Below the pieces are notes generated by a model. The model did no database searches. It saw nothing but the letters and a program-made list of their open reading frames with translations, and had not been told where the DNA came from. From assembly GCA_045127595.1 (NCBI GenBank), contig JBGVQS010000021.1:62001-126000 (forward strand): a DNA stretch of 64,000 bases, in the 5' to 3' direction. Origin of the DNA: Scatosoma sp045127595. Its GTDB lineage: Bacteria; Bacillota; Clostridia; Christensenellales; Borkfalkiaceae. A program made the translations under genes and the position numbers. This document shows, in pieces, positions 34,182-41,792 of this stretch. The stretch's first letter is position 1, and each line of letters opens with the position of its first letter.

Positions 34182-35879
34182 ATGTTGGAGAAATGCTGTG
34201 AAAACGTTTGTACGGAAGTCGTGGAAGCTTGGGAAAGCAACGACGTGGAAAAAGTATGGAGAATTTTATGCGCAGATAAGAAGAAAGCCTTTGTCGTGGT
34301 GCAAATTACGCCTGCGGCGAGAATTGTTCTTGGGGAAAAGTTTGGCTTTGCAAGGGGAGAAGATTGTGTTCCGAAAGTGGTTGCCGTTTTGAAAGGGCTT
34401 GGCGCGGACGCAGTCGTCGATACCGCTATTGGGGTGGACGCGGCTTGCTTGATGCTTGCAAACGAATTGAAAGTCAGAAAGGAAAAGGGAGAAGGCTTGC
34501 CTTTGTATTCTGCGGAAAGCCCCCTGTTTGTCAATAAAATTGCGGCTGAATACGCCGATAGCGTTGGACAGCTTGGCGTGAATTCTTCCGAGGTTTGCGC
34601 AAGATTGCTTCGGAAACATTACGGCGCGGCGAAAGAAGCTTGCGGAAAAAAGATTTGCTTGATTTCCGTCGAGGCTTGCGCGAAGAAAAAGGAGCTCCCT
34701 GCTGCGGACGTCGTTTTGACGGTGGAGGAACTTTGGGAAATTTTAGCGAGCACGGAAGTGAATTTGCGCTTGGGTAGAAAAGAACCGTTGGATACGCCGC
34801 TTGGCGTGGCGTCGGGCGGGGCGTACGTGTGCGCGGTCAGCGGCGGCTTTGCGGAAAGCGTTGCTCGCTGTTTGTTAGACGACAAAACGCGCGCGCCTTT
34901 GAAAAAATTGGCGTATAGCGGGCTTTACGGGAATCAGCCGAGAAGAACGGCGGAAATTTCCGTCGGGGAAACTGTGTATTCCTTTGCGGTCGTTTCTTCT
35001 ATGGAAGAAGCTGCGGCGTTATTGGAAGACGTGAAAACGGGCGCGGCAGCATACGATTTCGTGGAAGTTACCGCGCGCGAGGGCGGCTGTATCGGCGGCA
35101 GTATGGACGGATATGAAGGGGACGAGATGTTGCGCACGAGAAGATTGCGCGCGTTGGGCTTGCACTATCTCGATCGTAACCGCGCGGCAAGATCGGCGGA
35201 TATGAGCTCGGCGGCGGTGCGGCTTGTGAAAGAATGGCAGGCACTTTGTCGCAATGGAGAGGCTTTTGCGGAAATTGAAGAAATTGATTTTGCCGAAATT
35301 GACGAGGTTTTTGAACCGCTTGCAATCGAAGAAGTAGAAGAAATTGCGGACGTTGCGGAAGAATCCATTGTTGAAGAACCTGCCGTAGAAGAAGCGGTAG
35401 AGGAAGTAGTTGAAGAACCTGCTGTGGAAGAAACTGTAGAAGAAGTAGTTGAAGAACCTGCCGTAGAAGAAACGGTAGAAGAAACGGTAGAAGAGGTTGT
35501 GGAAGAACCTATCGTTGAAGAAGCTGTGGAAGAGGTTGTGGAAGAACCTATCGTTGAAGAAACGGTAGAAGAGGTTGTGGAAGAACCTGCCGTAGAAGAA
35601 ACGGTAGAAGAAGTAGTTGAAGAACCTGCCGTAGAAGAAACGGTAGAAGAGGTTGTGGAAGAACCTATCGTTGAAGAAGCTGTGGAAGAGGTTGTGGAAG
35701 AACCTATCGTTGAAGAAGCTGTGGAAGAAGTAGTTGAAGAACCTGCCGTGGAAGAAACGGTAGAAGAAGTCGCTTTGACGGATCTTTCGGAAGAAGGAAA
35801 AGAGAAAAATCGCTATTATTCGAGATTGTCTACGAAAGAAAAGAACCGTTTAAGAAGAATGCGGAAGAAGGGGAAGTAA
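34182..35879 (+). CDS. Degenerate [FeFe]-hydrogenase-like protein with acidic repeat tail
   Basis: This 565-residue protein has a region (about residues 25-330) that follows the H-cluster domain of [FeFe] hydrogenases: VQITPAARIVLGEKFGFARG, GADAVVDTAIGVDAACLM, ICLISVEACAKKKELPAADV (for the MPCTAKK motif), GVASGGAYVCAV, and VEVTAREGGCIGGS. Of the four H-cluster cysteines only those equivalent to C355 (C166 here) and C503 (C303) remain; TSCCP is SAESP and the first Cys of ACPGGC is Arg299. Hydrogenase activity is therefore unlikely. The tail (about residues 390-530) is made of VEEVVEEPAVEET repeats and ends in a basic segment. ATG 34182 is set by AAGGAGG. Confidence 0.75.
   Translation: MLEKCCENVCTEVVEAWESNDVEKVWRILCADKKKAFVVVQITPAARIVLGEKFGFARGEDCVPKVVAVLKGLGADAVVDTAIGVDAACLMLANELKVRKEKGEGLPLYSAESPLFVNKIAAEYADSVGQLGVNSSEVCARLLRKHYGAAKEACGKKICLISVEACAKKKELPAADVVLTVEELWEILASTEVNLRLGRKEPLDTPLGVASGGAYVCAVSGGFAESVARCLLDDKTRAPLKKLAYSGLYGNQPRRTAEISVGETVYSFAVVSSMEEAAALLEDVKTGAAAYDFVEVTAREGGCIGGSMDGYEGDEMLRTRRLRALGLHYLDRNRAARSADMSSAAVRLVKEWQALCRNGEAFAEIEEIDFAEIDEVFEPLAIEEVEEIADVAEESIVEEPAVEEAVEEVVEEPAVEETVEEVVEEPAVEETVEETVEEVVEEPIVEEAVEEVVEEPIVEETVEEVVEEPAVEETVEEVVEEPAVEETVEEVVEEPIVEEAVEEVVEEPIVEEAVEEVVEEPAVEETVEEVALTDLSEEGKEKNRYYSRLSTKEKNRLRRMRKKGK
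35362..35773 (+). repeat. 39-bp tandem repeats coding VEEVVEEPAVEET
   Basis: About ten imperfect units of 13 codons vary between PAVEE and PIVEE. They form a long acidic, probably extended or helical tail. Confidence 0.85.
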
Positions 35880-35956
35880 ACCCAAAAACGCAGTAATAAA
35901 ACAGCGTAGTAATGCATTGCAGAAAGCGCGGCGGCGTTAAGAAAAGCGCCGCCGCA

Positions 35957-36155
35957 AGAAAAAAAGTAATTTGATCCGAAAGAGTGGTCTGACGGGGAAA
36001 AGGATAGATACGTAAAATGGGTACGGTTATGCCGTATCTATGGTAGCCGAAGCGGTGGGCTGTGCCTTTTGCGACGGAGGCGTAAGAAATGAAAGCCGTT
36101 TTTGTATAAAAGCGGTAGCGTCCTTTTGCTTGGTTGGCAAAGGGCGTTTTTTAAT
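35957..36155 (+). ncRNA. Structured 5' leader with terminator, candidate riboswitch
   Basis: Between the hydrogenase-like gene and the TM1266-like gene is a 299-bp gap with successive helices: a GCGGCGGCG / CGCCGCCGC hairpin (35929-35955), ATAGATACG / CGTATCTAT (36004-36041), GGTAGCC / GGGCTGTGCC (36042-36066), GCCT / AGGC (36064-36081) and CCGTTTTTGTATAAAAGCGG (36096-36115). An intrinsic terminator closes it. I see none of the core motifs of TPP, cobalamin, SAM, FMN, glycine, lysine or T-box RNAs. It is probably a regulatory leader, but the ligand is unknown. Confidence 0.5.
36117..36154 (+). terminator. Terminator closing the structured leader
   Basis: The stem CGTCCTTTTGC / GCAAAGGGCG (one bulge, one G-U) is followed by six T. 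It lies 25 bases before the TM1266-like start codon, as in transcription-attenuating leaders. Confidence 0.7.
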
Positions 36156-36178
36156 AATAACAAGCAGGCAGGTATGAG

Positions 36179-36445
36179 ATGAGCGAAATGATAGAAAAAT
36201 CGGCAAACCGTATTTCGGTGGTGAGTATTTTGGTGGCGGATCGGACGGAAAGTCAAAAAATCAATGGAATTTTATCCGATTACGGAGAGTGGATTTTGGG
36301 TAGAATGGGAATACCTTATAAAGAGAAAAATATATCGGTGATGTCTATCGTTTTGGACGCGCCGATAGAGATTACGAACGCGCTGACGGGGAAAATCGGG
36401 AAAATTCACGGTGTATCCGTAAAGGCGTTGTTTGGAAAAAATTAA
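36179..36445 (+). CDS. TM1266-type iron-only hydrogenase system regulator
   Basis: This 88-residue ferredoxin-like fold protein has NRISVVSILVADRTESQKIN, the segment EWILGRMGIPYKEKNISVMS and DAPIEITNALTGKIGKIHGVSVK, matching the short TM1266/NikR-ACT-like family placed next to [FeFe]-hydrogenase maturation genes. It probably binds a small ligand as a dimer or larger assembly. The ATG at 36179 lies inside a copy of the dispersed motif. The neighbourhood (hydrogenase-like gene upstream, rex downstream) supports a redox role. Confidence 0.8.
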   Translation: MSEMIEKSANRISVVSILVADRTESQKINGILSDYGEWILGRMGIPYKEKNISVMSIVLDAPIEITNALTGKIGKIHGVSVKALFGKN

Positions 36446-36462
36446 AAAGGAGTATAGGAATT

Positions 36463-37485
36463 ATGAGAAAAGAAATGAAGAAAGTTTTGGCTTTGGTATT
36501 TGCGGCGGCGGTGTGTGTTTCTGCATTCGGTGGTTGTAAAAAGGGAGTGGACGAAGAAGAAATTTCCGTCTATATGCCCGATGGTGCGCCTGCGCTTGCG
36601 CTTGCAGGAATGATGGCGCAGGATACAAAAGAGGACGGCGTTACCTATCGCGTGGTGGACGCTTCGACGATTTCGAGCAAGGTAACCTATAAGGATATGG
36701 ATAAAAATGCGGATTTTTGCGTGATGCCCGTTACTGCGGCAAGTAAGCTGCTCGGTAGGGGGGATTCGTATAAGATGCTTGGCGCGGTAACGCACGGGAA
36801 TTTGTATCTTATCGGAAAAGACGGCACGTATACGGCGGAGAATTTGTCCGATTTGATCGGCAAGACGGTCGGCGTGCTGCAAATCAATCAAGTGCCCGGT
36901 TTGACCTTTAAAACGGTGCTGAATAAATACCAAATTCCTTGGCAGGAAATTCAAAACGACGGGGGCAGGGTTGAGGATAAGGTCAATTTATTGGCGATCA
37001 CAGGCGCGGACGCAATCGGTACGGAACTGACCAAAAATGCCGACTGCTTCTTGGTTGCCGAACCTGCGGCTACGGCGCAGGCGCAAAAAGGGTACTCGAT
37101 CGTGGGGGATTTGCAGGCTTTGTACGGCGGAGAAAACGGGTATACGCAAGCGGTGCTTGTGGCGAAGAATGAGTTTGTAGAAGAAAAAGCCGAATGGACG
37201 AAAGAGTTTGTGGCAAACGTGGAGTTGTCTACCGAGTGGCTGAAAACGGCGAGCGGTACGGAAATTGTAGAGACGGTATCAGCGCATATGGAGGATAAGA
37301 ATGCGGCAACGTCCTTGAAAGCACCCTTGCTTTCGACGGCGGTTTTAGAACGTTGCGGCATCTATTTCACTTACGCGTCCGCTTGTAAGCAGGCTACGGA
37401 AGAATTCTTGACGGAAATGCTCGTCGTGAACGATAAGGCGGCGGCGATTCCCGAGCAAGCGTTCTATTGGGAATATATAAAATAA
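36463..37485 (+). CDS. ABC transporter substrate-binding lipoprotein (NMT1/SsuA-like)
   Basis: This 340-residue protein has a signal peptide ending in a lipobox-like AFGGC (cleavage before Cys). It then has a two-lobed NMT1/THI5-type binding fold: ISVYMPDGAPALALAGMMAQ, DADFCVMPVTAASKLL-like second strand, GKTVGVLQINQVPGLTF, ADCFLVAEPAATAQAQ. This group binds sulfonates, nitrate, thiamin precursors or similar. The ligand is not readable. The permease follows eight bases later. A partial copy of the dispersed motif is read in frame as DGGRVE. Confidence 0.85.
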   Translation: MRKEMKKVLALVFAAAVCVSAFGGCKKGVDEEEISVYMPDGAPALALAGMMAQDTKEDGVTYRVVDASTISSKVTYKDMDKNADFCVMPVTAASKLLGRGDSYKMLGAVTHGNLYLIGKDGTYTAENLSDLIGKTVGVLQINQVPGLTFKTVLNKYQIPWQEIQNDGGRVEDKVNLLAITGADAIGTELTKNADCFLVAEPAATAQAQKGYSIVGDLQALYGGENGYTQAVLVAKNEFVEEKAEWTKEFVANVELSTEWLKTASGTEIVETVSAHMEDKNAATSLKAPLLSTAVLERCGIYFTYASACKQATEEFLTEMLVVNDKAAAIPEQAFYWEYIK

Positions 37486-37492
37486 GGATTGT

Positions 37493-38251
37493 ATGATGAA
37501 AAACCTACTTTGGAAAAATATATGGCAAGCCGTGGCGGCAATCGTTTTTTTGATTGCCGTTTGGGTGGTTGCTTATTTTGCGGTGGGGAACGAGTTGATT
37601 ATTCCGTCTTTTTCGGATAGCTTGAAAGAAATTGGAGGATTGTTCCAAAACGGCGGCTTTTGGCAGGGACTTGGCATGAGCGTTTGGCGCGCGATAATTG
37701 CCTTTTTCCTTTCCTTTATTTTTGCCGTTGTTTTGGCGGTCATCTCGTACCTGTCCCCCTCGTTTGGCGGTTTTTTAGCTCCCGTTGTGTCGGCTTTGCG
37801 CTCCTTGCCGATTTTTGCGGTGCTCTTGATTTTGCTCTCCTTTTTAGGTGCGGGGGAAGCGCCGATTGCGGTTGCGTTTTTATCCCTTTTTCCTATGCTG
37901 TACGTGGGGGTATTGGCAGGACTTTCCAGTGTGGATAGGGGGCTTATCGCAGTTAGTCGGGTGCAGGGGACTTCCCTTTGGAGAAGAATTACCGCGATTT
38001 ATGCGCCGTTGGCTGCGCCGTACGTATTGAAAGAAGCGGGGGCGGCACTCTCTTTTTCTGTGAAGCTGATCGTTTCGGCGGAGGTGCTTGCGAACACCGC
38101 GCGGAGCTTGGGCGGCATGATGCAGGAAGCGAAGATTTATATGGAAATTTCGCAGCTTTTCGCGCTCGTGGGGGTGTCGTTTATCGTGGGCTTGTTGATG
38201 GAGTTTCTTTTATCCCTTTTAGCGGCGGCGGCGGAACGGAAAATTAAATAA
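37493..38251 (+). CDS. ABC transporter permease (SsuC/TauC-like)
   Basis: This 252-residue protein has six transmembrane helices. A cytoplasmic EAA-like loop (AVSRVQGTSLWRRITAIYAPLAAP, given here in two parts: AVSRVQGTSLW and RRITAIYAPLAAP) lies between helices four and five. It forms an importer with the binding lipoprotein upstream. No ATPase gene lies beside it; rex follows, so the ATPase must be encoded elsewhere or shared. ATG 37493 is used; ATG 37496 is equally possible. Confidence 0.87.
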   Translation: MMKNLLWKNIWQAVAAIVFLIAVWVVAYFAVGNELIIPSFSDSLKEIGGLFQNGGFWQGLGMSVWRAIIAFFLSFIFAVVLAVISYLSPSFGGFLAPVVSALRSLPIFAVLLILLSFLGAGEAPIAVAFLSLFPMLYVGVLAGLSSVDRGLIAVSRVQGTSLWRRITAIYAPLAAPYVLKEAGAALSFSVKLIVSAEVLANTARSLGGMMQEAKIYMEISQLFALVGVSFIVGLLMEFLLSLLAAAAERKIK

Positions 38252-38295
38252 TAAAAAGTTTTTTTAAAATCCGTGAAAGAAATCCGTTTATTCGC

Positions 38296-38324
38296 TTGTT
38301 TTTATCGATAATTTGCGGTATAAT
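38296..38324 (+). promoter_or_regulatory. Promoter for rex
   Basis: TTGTTT (38296-38301), 17 bp and TATAAT (38319-38324), 17 bases before the rex start. Confidence 0.75.
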
Positions 38325-38341
38325 GGGATAAGAGGTGGAAG

Positions 38342-39010
38342 ATGAAGAATAAGCAGATGAATTCGAAAGAGGAAAAGGGGATTTCCAAGGCGACGCTCGG
38401 GAGAATGCCGCTGTATTTACATTTCTTGCAGGAAGAAAGCTCGAAAGGGGCGCAGTATATTTCTTCTACGGTAATCGCGCAAAATATTTCCGTGTCGTCG
38501 GTGTTGGTGCGTAAGGATTTGGCGTTTGTGTCGTCTGAGCCTGGACGGCCGAAGCTTGGGTTTGCGATCAGCCGTTTAATTGTCGATATTGAAAAGTTTT
38601 TGGGCTACGATAACCTTTCCGAAGCCATTATCGTCGGCGCAGGCGGTTTGGGCAGAGCCTTTCTTGGGTACGAGGGGTTTGGTAATAACGGCTTGAAGAT
38701 TGTCGCGGCGTTTGATTCTTCGAGTAAGCTCGTGGGGACGAAAATCGGGGATAAGGAAATTTTACCCGTTTCGAAGCTGCGGGAATTCGTGCAAGAGCAT
38801 AACATTCGGATAGGGATTATTACCGTGCCGAAGTACGCGGCACAAGAGGTTTTAAACCAAATGGTAGACGCGGGGATTCAGGCGATATGGAATTTTGCGC
38901 CTGCGCCTTTGCGTGTGCCGAAGGATATTGTGTTGAAGACGGAAGACTTGGCGGCTTCGCTTGCGATGCTTGCGGGGAAGTTGTATAAACTGGAAGATCG
39001 TAAGGCGTAA
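38342..39010 (+). CDS. rex: Redox-sensing transcriptional repressor Rex
   Basis: This 222-residue protein has an N-terminal winged helix (ISKATLGRMPLYLHFL, SVSSVLVRKDLAFV) and a Rossmann domain with IIVGAGGLGRAFLGYEGF. A domain-swapped C-terminal helix (LAMLAGKLYKLE) completes it. Rex senses NADH/NAD+ and represses fermentation and hydrogen genes when NADH is low. It has its own promoter, and the tilS-hpt genes follow closely. I looked for a Rex operator (TTGTGAA...TTCACAA) near the hydrogenase-like and TM1266 genes and found none convincing. Confidence 0.93.
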   Translation: MKNKQMNSKEEKGISKATLGRMPLYLHFLQEESSKGAQYISSTVIAQNISVSSVLVRKDLAFVSSEPGRPKLGFAISRLIVDIEKFLGYDNLSEAIIVGAGGLGRAFLGYEGFGNNGLKIVAAFDSSSKLVGTKIGDKEILPVSKLREFVQEHNIRIGIITVPKYAAQEVLNQMVDAGIQAIWNFAPAPLRVPKDIVLKTEDLAASLAMLAGKLYKLEDRKA

Positions 39011-39045
39011 TAAGTCGCGCCGTTTGCGGTTGTTTGGGTGGAGTT

Positions 39046-40389
39046 ATGGATTGGTCGGCGTTTCGCGGTAAAAAAGTATGCGTGGCAATCAGCGGCGGAG
39101 TGGATTCGGTCGTGTTGTTGCATACGCTTTTTAAGCTTCGCGAACAGTTTGAAATTTCACTCTCCGCTGTACATTGCGAGCATGGGATTCGCGGAGAGGA
39201 GAGCCTTGCCGACGGGGAGTTTGTAAAAGCTTTTTGCGCGTCGTTGGGCGTGCCGTGTCATTATTTTTCCGAAGACTGCCCTGCGCGGGCGGCAAGGGAA
39301 AGGGTGAGCTTGGAAACGGCGGCGCGGAATTTTCGGTATGCGTGCTTTTCCGCTTTGGTGGAAAAAGGGGAAGCGGATTTTATTGCGACGGCGCATCATC
39401 TAAACGACGAGGCGGAAACGGTGCTTTTTCGGCTGGCGCGCGGTTCGGCATTGAGCGGCGTTCGGGGTATGGACGAAAAAAACGGGTATATTCTACGGCC
39501 TTTTTTGCATAAAACGCGCGCGGAAATTGAACGGTACGCCAAAGAAAATGAGTTGGCGTTTCGTGAAGATAAAACGAATTTTGAAACGGACGCTACGAGA
39601 AATAGGCTGCGCTTGAACGTGTTGCCTGCCTTGGAGAACGCCGTGCCTGGGGCGAGTGGAAATATTGCTCGGTTTGCGCGGCTTGCGGCGGAGGACGACG
39701 CGCTGTTGTATGCCTACGCAAAGGAATTGCTCTTTACGCAAAAAGAGGGGAAACGGGTTGGAATTGCCGTAGTGTTCAGCGATAAAAAACCCTTGTTTAC
39801 CCGTGCGTGCTTGTTGGCGTTGAAGGGCTTGGGCGTGGAAAAGGATTATACGTCCGCGCATTTGGAAAGCGTGTATTGTTTGCAGGATTTGGAACGTGGC
39901 GCAAGGGTATCTTTGCCGCAAAACGTATGCGCGGAAAAGCTTGAAAAGGGCGTTTTATTTTATAAAAAACCGACGGGAGAAATGGTGGCGGCGGTTTCGG
40001 AAAAAATATTCGACGAAAATGGATTTGACGGGGGCAGGTACGAGGTGAAATGCTCTTTTACGGCGGCGGAAGCGGAAGAAAGGGCTTGGAAAACGCTGCG
40101 TTTGGATAGAGAAAAGCTCCCCCAAGACTGCGTGTTTCGCTTTCGTAGGGAAGGGGATTTTATCGAACGGTTTGGCGGCGGTAAAAAGTCCTTAAAAAAG
40201 TTTTTCAACGAAGAAAAAATTCCCGTGGATTTGCGCGGAGAATTGCCGCTTATCGCACAAAAGGACGGCGGGGAAGTGTATGCCGTTTGCGGCGTGGAGA
40301 TTTCGGAAAAAGTGAAGGTTACGGCGGAGAGTTCGCGCGTGATATATTTGATTACCAAAGAGATTACAAAAGAAGTGGAGGGATTGTGA
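39046..40389 (+). CDS. tilS: tRNA(Ile)-lysidine synthetase
   Basis: This 447-residue protein modifies C34 of tRNA-Ile(CAU) to lysidine so it reads AUA. The PP-loop is AISGGVDSVVLLH (from about residue 14), then HCEHGIRGEES, ATAHHLNDEAETVLFR and RPFLHKTRAEIE. A C-terminal TilS domain with PVDLRGELPLIAQ follows. In the linker to the C-terminal domain the sequence DGGRYE is encoded by a copy of the dispersed motif (40027-40048). ATG 39046 is preferred to TTG 39034. It overlaps hpt by one base. Confidence 0.93.
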   Translation: MDWSAFRGKKVCVAISGGVDSVVLLHTLFKLREQFEISLSAVHCEHGIRGEESLADGEFVKAFCASLGVPCHYFSEDCPARAARERVSLETAARNFRYACFSALVEKGEADFIATAHHLNDEAETVLFRLARGSALSGVRGMDEKNGYILRPFLHKTRAEIERYAKENELAFREDKTNFETDATRNRLRLNVLPALENAVPGASGNIARFARLAAEDDALLYAYAKELLFTQKEGKRVGIAVVFSDKKPLFTRACLLALKGLGVEKDYTSAHLESVYCLQDLERGARVSLPQNVCAEKLEKGVLFYKKPTGEMVAAVSEKIFDENGFDGGRYEVKCSFTAAEAEERAWKTLRLDREKLPQDCVFRFRREGDFIERFGGGKKSLKKFFNEEKIPVDLRGELPLIAQKDGGEVYAVCGVEISEKVKVTAESSRVIYLITKEITKEVEGL

Positions 40390-40934
40390 TGTCAATGCAT
40401 TCGGACGTGAAATACGTGATGATTACTGCGGAGCAAATTGCGCAAAAGGTGAAAGAGCTTGGGATAGAGCTCGACCGTCTTTACGAGGGCAAAAAGCCGA
40501 TTATGGTTTGCATTTTAAAAGGTAGCGCAGTGTTTCTTGCTGATTTGATCCGTGCGATGGAAACGAGTATGGAGCTCGATTTCATGCGTGTATCTTCCTA
40601 TGGCAGCGGTACGGTATCGTCGGGGAAACTGAATATCGTCAGCGATCTTAGCACGGATATTCAAGGCAGGGACGTTATCATTGTTGAAGATATTATCGAT
40701 TCGGGGAATACGCTGTATCGTTTGAAGGAGTTGCTTTTGCAAAGGAATCCCGCAAGCCTGCGGATCGTAACGCTTTTGGATAAGCCCGAACGCAGGGAAT
40801 CTCCCATTGAAGCCGATTTGACGGGCTTTGTGATTGAGAATGAGTTCGTAATCGGTTATGGGCTCGATTATGCGGAGGAGTATCGAAATTTGCCCTACGT
40901 GGGCGTTTTGAAACCCTCTGTTTACGAAAAATAA
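40389..40934 (+). CDS. hpt: Hypoxanthine phosphoribosyltransferase
   Basis: This 181-residue enzyme salvages hypoxanthine and guanine with PRPP. The PRPP motif is VIIVEDIIDSGNTL, the flexible loop is MRVSSYGSGTVSSG, and the base-binding end is FVIGYGLDYAEEYRNLPYVG. The start ATG 40389 overlaps the tilS stop, the common tilS-hpt arrangement of Firmicutes. The adjacent ftsH often found after hpt is absent here. Confidence 0.93.
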   Translation: MSMHSDVKYVMITAEQIAQKVKELGIELDRLYEGKKPIMVCILKGSAVFLADLIRAMETSMELDFMRVSSYGSGTVSSGKLNIVSDLSTDIQGRDVIIVEDIIDSGNTLYRLKELLLQRNPASLRIVTLLDKPERRESPIEADLTGFVIENEFVIGYGLDYAEEYRNLPYVGVLKPSVYEK

Positions 40935-40947
40935 TTTCTTGAAGGCA

Positions 40948-40976
40948 TAGGCGCGTGAAAAACGCGCCTTTCATTA
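40948..40976 (+). terminator. Terminator after hpt
   Basis: The stem GGCGCGT / ACGCGCC is followed by TTTCATT. The T run is weak. Confidence 0.55.
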
Positions 40977-41037
40977 CGGGCGGCGTTTGTTGAAAAGGGC
41001 AGTTGCCGCTCCTATATATATTATAATAAGGAAGTAA

Positions 41038-41106
41038 ATGCCGCCGAAAAAAAGGAAAAAAGAAGAAAAAGGTATATTTTTTCGCGTTTTGGAAATAATT
41101 CGATAA
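41038..41106 (+). CDS. Possible 22-codon basic peptide
   Basis: MPPKKRKKEEKGIFFRVLEI followed by IR. AAGGAAG lies four to five bases before the ATG and a TATAAT-like box is nearby, but there is no matching -35. It may be chance in the gap before rpsJ. Confidence 0.2.
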   Translation: MPPKKRKKEEKGIFFRVLEIIR

Positions 41107-41143
41107 AATTCTAAAATTTTTTAAAAAAAGTGCGTTGAAACGC

Positions 41144-41172
41144 TTGACAGGTATTTACAAATTTGATATTAT
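41144..41172 (+). promoter_or_regulatory. Promoter of the S10 operon
   Basis: TTGACA (41144-41149), 17 bp and TATTAT (41167-41172). The -35 is part of AAACGCTTGACA, shared exactly with the rpsM and tRNA promoters. Confidence 0.85.
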
Positions 41173-41179
41173 AAGTAGG

Positions 41180-41423
41180 CTGTGTAAAAACGGCGTGTAT
41201 GGGTTGATGCGGGAAGTTACTGCAAATCCGAGGCTGAAAGCCGCTTCGGCAGATAATTTCCGTTGACAAAAGTGGGAACTCGATTCCTGCGACTAACCGA
41301 GGCTTTGCGTAAGAACGCTCGGGAAAAACAAGAGTGTTTTTATTTTGCAGAAACCTCGATACACACGGATATGTTGTACAGCAAAATAAAATGTTAGTAT
41401 AAACAGTAAAAGGAGTAACGAAA
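41180..41423 (+). promoter_or_regulatory. Long rpsJ leader, possible r-protein-binding RNA
   Basis: About 245 nt lie between the promoter and rpsJ, with several possible stems (for example CCGAGGCTG/AAAGCCGCTTCGG and CGAGGCTTTGCG/CGCTCGG). S10 operons are often controlled by L4 on such leaders. I cannot match this one to a known family. Confidence 0.4.
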
Positions 41424-41723
41424 ATGGCAGTACAAAAAATCAGAATTAAGTTGGCGGCATACGACCACGAACTCGTTGACGAAGCGGCAAGCCGCATCGT
41501 TGAAACAATGAAGAAGAGCGGCGCAAAAATCAGCGGTCCTATTCCTCTTCCCACCGAAAGAGAAATCGTAACGATTCTCCGTTCGCCCCACAAATACAAG
41601 GATTCCCGCGAACAGTTCGAAATGAGAACGTATAAGAGAATCATCGACATCTATTCCCCCAACGCAAAGCTTCTTGATTCCATTCACCTCCCCGCAGGTG
41701 TGGACATCAAAATCAAGCTCTAA
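41424..41723 (+). CDS. rpsJ: 30S ribosomal protein S10
   Basis: 99 residues, normal length. The S10 signatures RIKLAAYDHELVD and GPIPLPTEREIVTILRSPH are present, followed by SREQFEMRTYKR. It is also NusE, the antitermination factor. First gene of the S10 operon, with RBS AAAGGAGT. Confidence 0.97.
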   Translation: MAVQKIRIKLAAYDHELVDEAASRIVETMKKSGAKISGPIPLPTEREIVTILRSPHKYKDSREQFEMRTYKRIIDIYSPNAKLLDSIHLPAGVDIKIKL

Positions 41724-41792
41724 TCCACAATTTGCCGAGAAATACTTTTTAAGGTATTCGAGATAAAAAAATATAAGGAGTGAACTTTATCA

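Noticed and set aside
35957..36155. TPP or cobalamin riboswitch
   Set aside because: CTGAGA, the TPP core and the cobalamin box are absent.
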